Of a DNA stretch of 64,000 bases, positions 60,355 to 64,000 are shown one piece after another (position 1 is the first letter of the stretch; every line of letters starts with the position of its first letter). Below the pieces are notes generated by a model. It saw nothing but the letters and a program-made list of their open reading frames with translations. It was not told the origin of the DNA and did not search any database. Position numbers and translations under genes: made by a program. Origin of the DNA: Nepenthes gracilis (taxonomy: Eukaryota > Streptophyta > Magnoliopsida > Caryophyllales > Nepenthaceae); NCBI GenBank assembly GCA_033239525.1, contig BSYO01000025.1:12310001-12374000 (forward strand). The letters run 5' to 3'.

Positions 60355-61718
60355 GACTACTAAAATTTATATTTCAATTTAAATTTATTCAAATGATAAT
60401 TTTAAAATAACAATAATTAATTTAAATAAAATTTAAATAAATATATTGTGTGATTAAAAATTCAGGATGTCACACTTACGGTCTCACACAGGAGACTTTG
60501 TAACACACTTTTCTCCATAAATTAATAATAACTATTCTTTAGTACTTACAAACTTTTGGAGTTGTTTTATTCTCAAATAAAAGGCTTTATTTATATGGAC
60601 TCAACCCCTAAAATCTTCCGTGTCCATATAATATGGGAATTTACTAATAAAATAACTTTTTTATTTTATAAGATTTAAGGAATAACCTAATTTGTCTCTT
60701 CCTCGACTCAATCTCCCTATTACATCAACATATATCCGAGTACTTCATATGCTTACGGGTCTTATTTTTCTTCTTCTGAATATGAGAAAGAATAACATGT
60801 TAAACTCTAGCAATTGACCTTTCATATAACATGTAAATATTCTTTATATTTCTTTTACCTTATAGAATCAACTTATCTTACATGTATACTTATGTTCTCT
60901 GGATGTTATCTCATCCAAAGAGATAGCATTATTAGGTGAACCTAGGTACATATTTCATATGAATGAAAATTCAACGATATCATTATTGAGTTTGAGACAT
61001 ATATTTTTTTTGCCTTCATTCTTGACCTTTTTTCTTTTTATTTTAATAGTGATGTAGTCAAAATGACAATTATTTTTCAAGGTGACAAAATAATTTTTGA
61101 ATATGCATAGAAGTAATATAATATAAAATTTAACTATTTTTATCATTAAAGATATTAAATTTATTTATACTACTAGCTCTGAATAAAATAGAATCATCAT
61201 ATGAGATTAAACAAGTGTGATAATTCACTTCATTTAGATTGAGTTTTTATTAAAATTTCTTAAAACATATGATATGCTTCCCTAATTCCTTGTACCTTGA
61301 TTAGATATGACCTTTTTCTCTATAATAATAGTATTCTCTCGTACTCTAATCTCTAGGGTTTGGCCTTAGTATTGCTTATCAACTACATCTAAGAATATTC
61401 TATCTAATAGGACCATTCACATCAATAATATTCCTCTTATCAGATAAGCTTTAAGTTCCTATCAACATTTTATTCTTACAAAATAAAGTAATAATATTAG
61501 CTAACTTATATATAGATTTAGCCGTCCAAAATGTTTGAACGATAGGTTTGTAAGTCTTGGATAATGAGTTTAATTATAGCAATGTCATTTCTTTTTTATT
61601 AAACTCATCCATAGAAATATTTAAAATTTATGACAATTGTTTATTAAATTCATTAAAAATATCAAATAGGTAGGCAATTTCATTAATTAAGAAAAGAAGC
61701 CCATGTAAAGCCTCTCGT

Positions 61719-62470
61719 ATGAGTCAATGTAAGACGCACACAAAAATGTCCCTCTCCATTGGGTGTGGTAAGAGAGGACACATGCATCCAAGATGTCTTG
61801 AGACTATGCGGAGTCACAACCTCACTAGACTCGGTAGACCACCTAAGTCTTTTGTTATTATGAGATTGGGACCTCTTATTAAGTTTAGTATACTTAGATA
61901 TAACTTAAATGTAAAAATTTGGGCTAATAAGGGTGACTGAAAGACGATGACATATTATATGAATTCTTAGAACATATCTAAGAATTCTAAGCACCAAACT
62001 AAAAAAATATCATATTATTTTCTCTAGGATGTTGCCTAGATCATTGTCTCATAAGTTTTACTTTCATTCGAGATTCATTCTTATATGCTATTCATGGGGC
62101 AAATGTGGTCACATTCAGCTCGATTTTCATAAGTCTTTTTCTATGAAGTGTGAAATGTTAAGGTAGATCTTTCAGAATGACAGAGATTACAAGTGCGGTG
62201 CAATGCTTAGGAGGGATGGTTTCGAGTTTGAGTATAACAAACAAATGTGTCCTTAAAAGAAATCGGTTTGGTTTAATTTATGTGTACTAGAAAATGCCAA
62301 CCCATTCTTTAGAGAAATGGGGTTAGGTCGTGAAGAAGGCTTGGCTTCTAATGCAATGTATCATGTGAAGCTCATGAGTAGTTCTCTCATAAACTGTACA
62401 TATAAATTAGATTACATTTAGAGAAAGAGTGTGCATGCATATTTTGTGTTTAAAAATGATATTTGTAAGA
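61719..62470 (+). other. Coding-like stretch of unknown origin
   Basis: A 73-residue frame (61719-61940) contains GCGKRGHMHPRC, reminiscent of a zinc knuckle. A second frame near 62190-62470 reads NDRDYKCGAMLRRDGFEFEY and stays mostly open. Composition is less AT-rich than the surroundings. It could be a remnant of a transposon or of a host gene. I do not recognise the family. Confidence 0.25.
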
Positions 62471-64000
62471 AAAAGCAAAAAGATAAAAAATTATAAAACA
62501 TTTTTTAACAGTGGAGATGAACAATTTCTTTAGCAATTAATGGAATGTGGGCTTGTTCATTCACATTTTTTTATCTTTATAGAAAGTGTTTGTTATATCC
62601 TATTTTGTACTTATATACACTGCACATATCATATTTTAGTGATTGAGACCATAACCGCTTTTATGTATTTCGAGTCAACATTTCTAAGTGTACATGGACT
62701 ACTTTAAAATTGAATCAATCTTGGACCAGTTAAATCGAAACTCAAAAAAATAAGCATCCTTGAAAAAAATTATTATTGTTGATAAGTTTTTGGTCACAAT
62801 TCATACAAAGAAAAACAAAAAAAATATATAAATTTTTTTAATAAAAAATGAGTTCCTCAAACCTAAGACTATAAGTTAGGGGAATGTTTCAATAAGTTTA
62901 AGTTTTAATGGTATTAGGTTTGACTTTCTCTTTTGAGATTTTTCAAAACACATCCAGCATCTTAAAATCATAGCTGAAATTCTCCACAATTTAAGATTTT
63001 GAGGTCTATTGATTATGTGTGATGCTTTAATACATGTACAACATATTATATACATCATTCTTATTAATTTTGATAAAAAATTGTTGTTTAAATTTTTCTT
63101 ATAATTATTAAATTCATAAATAATTTTGGTTAGAATAATAAATTTTACCGATATTACTTATAATTGTTGAAAATTTTAGTATTATATTTATTATTGTTCA
63201 TCTCAACTTACATTCTATACATATCATTGTAGTTAGAATGATTTTTCATTGTCATTCAAAACAACAATCCAAACACTATTTTACGGCCGACATTTGAATA
63301 CCAAAGTTGACTTTCAAATGCTAATTGGCTCTTGAACACCGGCATTGGATGTTCAAATGTCACAACTTCTTTAAGTCATCGAGGAACCCTAACTGTGTTG
63401 CTGCCCACACCTCCCTCTCTCTTGTCTCCCTCCTCTTGTGCTCGAACGCCCTATATCCTTTCTTATTATGTCCTTCAATACTCACTGAATTTCATCAACC
63501 TCTGAATCTGTTGGTTTACCTCCTGCTTTAGTAGATCTATCTCTTCTCCTGTCATTTTTAAGGTAATCATCTTAATTTTGAACATCTATTATGTTTTCAC
63601 ATATTTTTGTATTTTGTCTAATTTATATGGTTTTTTGAAATTATGCATAGTGTTAGAATCATGCTAAGAATTGAGCTATTCATCATTATCCTTGCCGATT
63701 CATTCAGATATACAATTTTCTAAACTCATTTGTGCACCATGGAGCCTCCACATTCAAACGCTAACCAATAATTTTTTTTCCTTCTATGGCCAAATTTATG
63801 TGATGTCAAATTTTGTACTATTAGGCATGCATTTGAGATAGCTTATAACATTTTATAATAGATGACTTGTGAAAAAGAGTATTCCAAAATGAAGAAACGG
63901 TGACTTAAGAGGTACTAATTCTAAATTATGGAGTAGCAATGGTGATAAATGTTATTGTAATGTCTAGTTTTCATTATTAAAATATGACATCATTACTATA

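Larger units (their letters stand above)
58411..64000. other. AT-rich intergenic flank
   Basis: About 5.6 kb, mostly AT-rich, without a gene that can be supported. Contains an LTR fragment, an (ATT)n tract and a short coding-like stretch, all listed separately. Confidence 0.55.

Overview
This is a nuclear DNA window from a flowering plant, most likely a eudicot; the species cannot be named from sequence alone. The evidence is a spliced five-exon plant gene with GT-AG introns, very AT-rich intergenic DNA, (TAA)n microsatellites, and four Ty3/gypsy LTR retrotransposons of the Tat lineage that fill about two thirds of the window. No bacterial, organellar or CRISPR features were seen.

Layout. 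1-4300: one host gene on the minus strand (CDS 1039-3730, five exons), a plant protein family of unknown function. 4301-6409: AT-rich spacer. 6415-19011: Element 1 (plus strand, degenerate, TSD CAAAC/GAAAC). 19017-20330: AT-rich spacer with an (ATT)n tract. 20336-31331: Element 2 (minus strand, degenerate, TSD AATAT). 31793-43963: Element 4 (plus strand, oldest-looking, most of pol deleted, TSD AAATT/AAATC). Its 5' LTR is split by a 6.8-kb gene-free insertion (32426-39215) built from three direct copies and one inverted copy of another LTR-like unit. 43969-47825: AT-rich spacer. 47831-58405: Element 3 (minus strand, youngest, LTRs about 96% identical by eye, TSD CATTT, pol almost intact). 58411-64000: AT-rich flank with a diverged fragment of the Element 2 LTR and an (ATT)n tract.

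The Tat elements share one plan: LTR, a primer-binding site of the form TTGGYRCCGTCTG, gag (starting MVNTR or MVST), protease, reverse transcriptase, Ty3-type RNase H, a second archaeal-like RNase H, integrase, a long 3' region, a polypurine tract ending GGGGGGCTAG or similar, LTR. In Elements 1, 2 and 3 the long 3' region carries an accessory gene on the opposite strand to gag-pol. That gene has an N-terminal domain like the Pfam family 'Putative gypsy type transposon' (PF04195), a basic and then acidic linker, a coiled coil and a conserved C-terminal helix block. In all three copies the sequence shows what looks like a short intron (about 79 bp) at the same place. TATA-like boxes and AATAAA signals lie on that strand, so it looks like an independently transcribed, spliced gene. 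Element 4 keeps only coiled-coil remnants, amplified as about 250-bp repeats.

Tandem repeat arrays (unit 36, 40 and 44 bp) sit between the end of pol and the antisense gene in Elements 2, 3 and 4. Decay of Element 1 is dominated by stop codons at positions that encode Gln in its relatives (CAG to TAG, CAA to TAA), a pattern expected from cytosine methylation followed by deamination.
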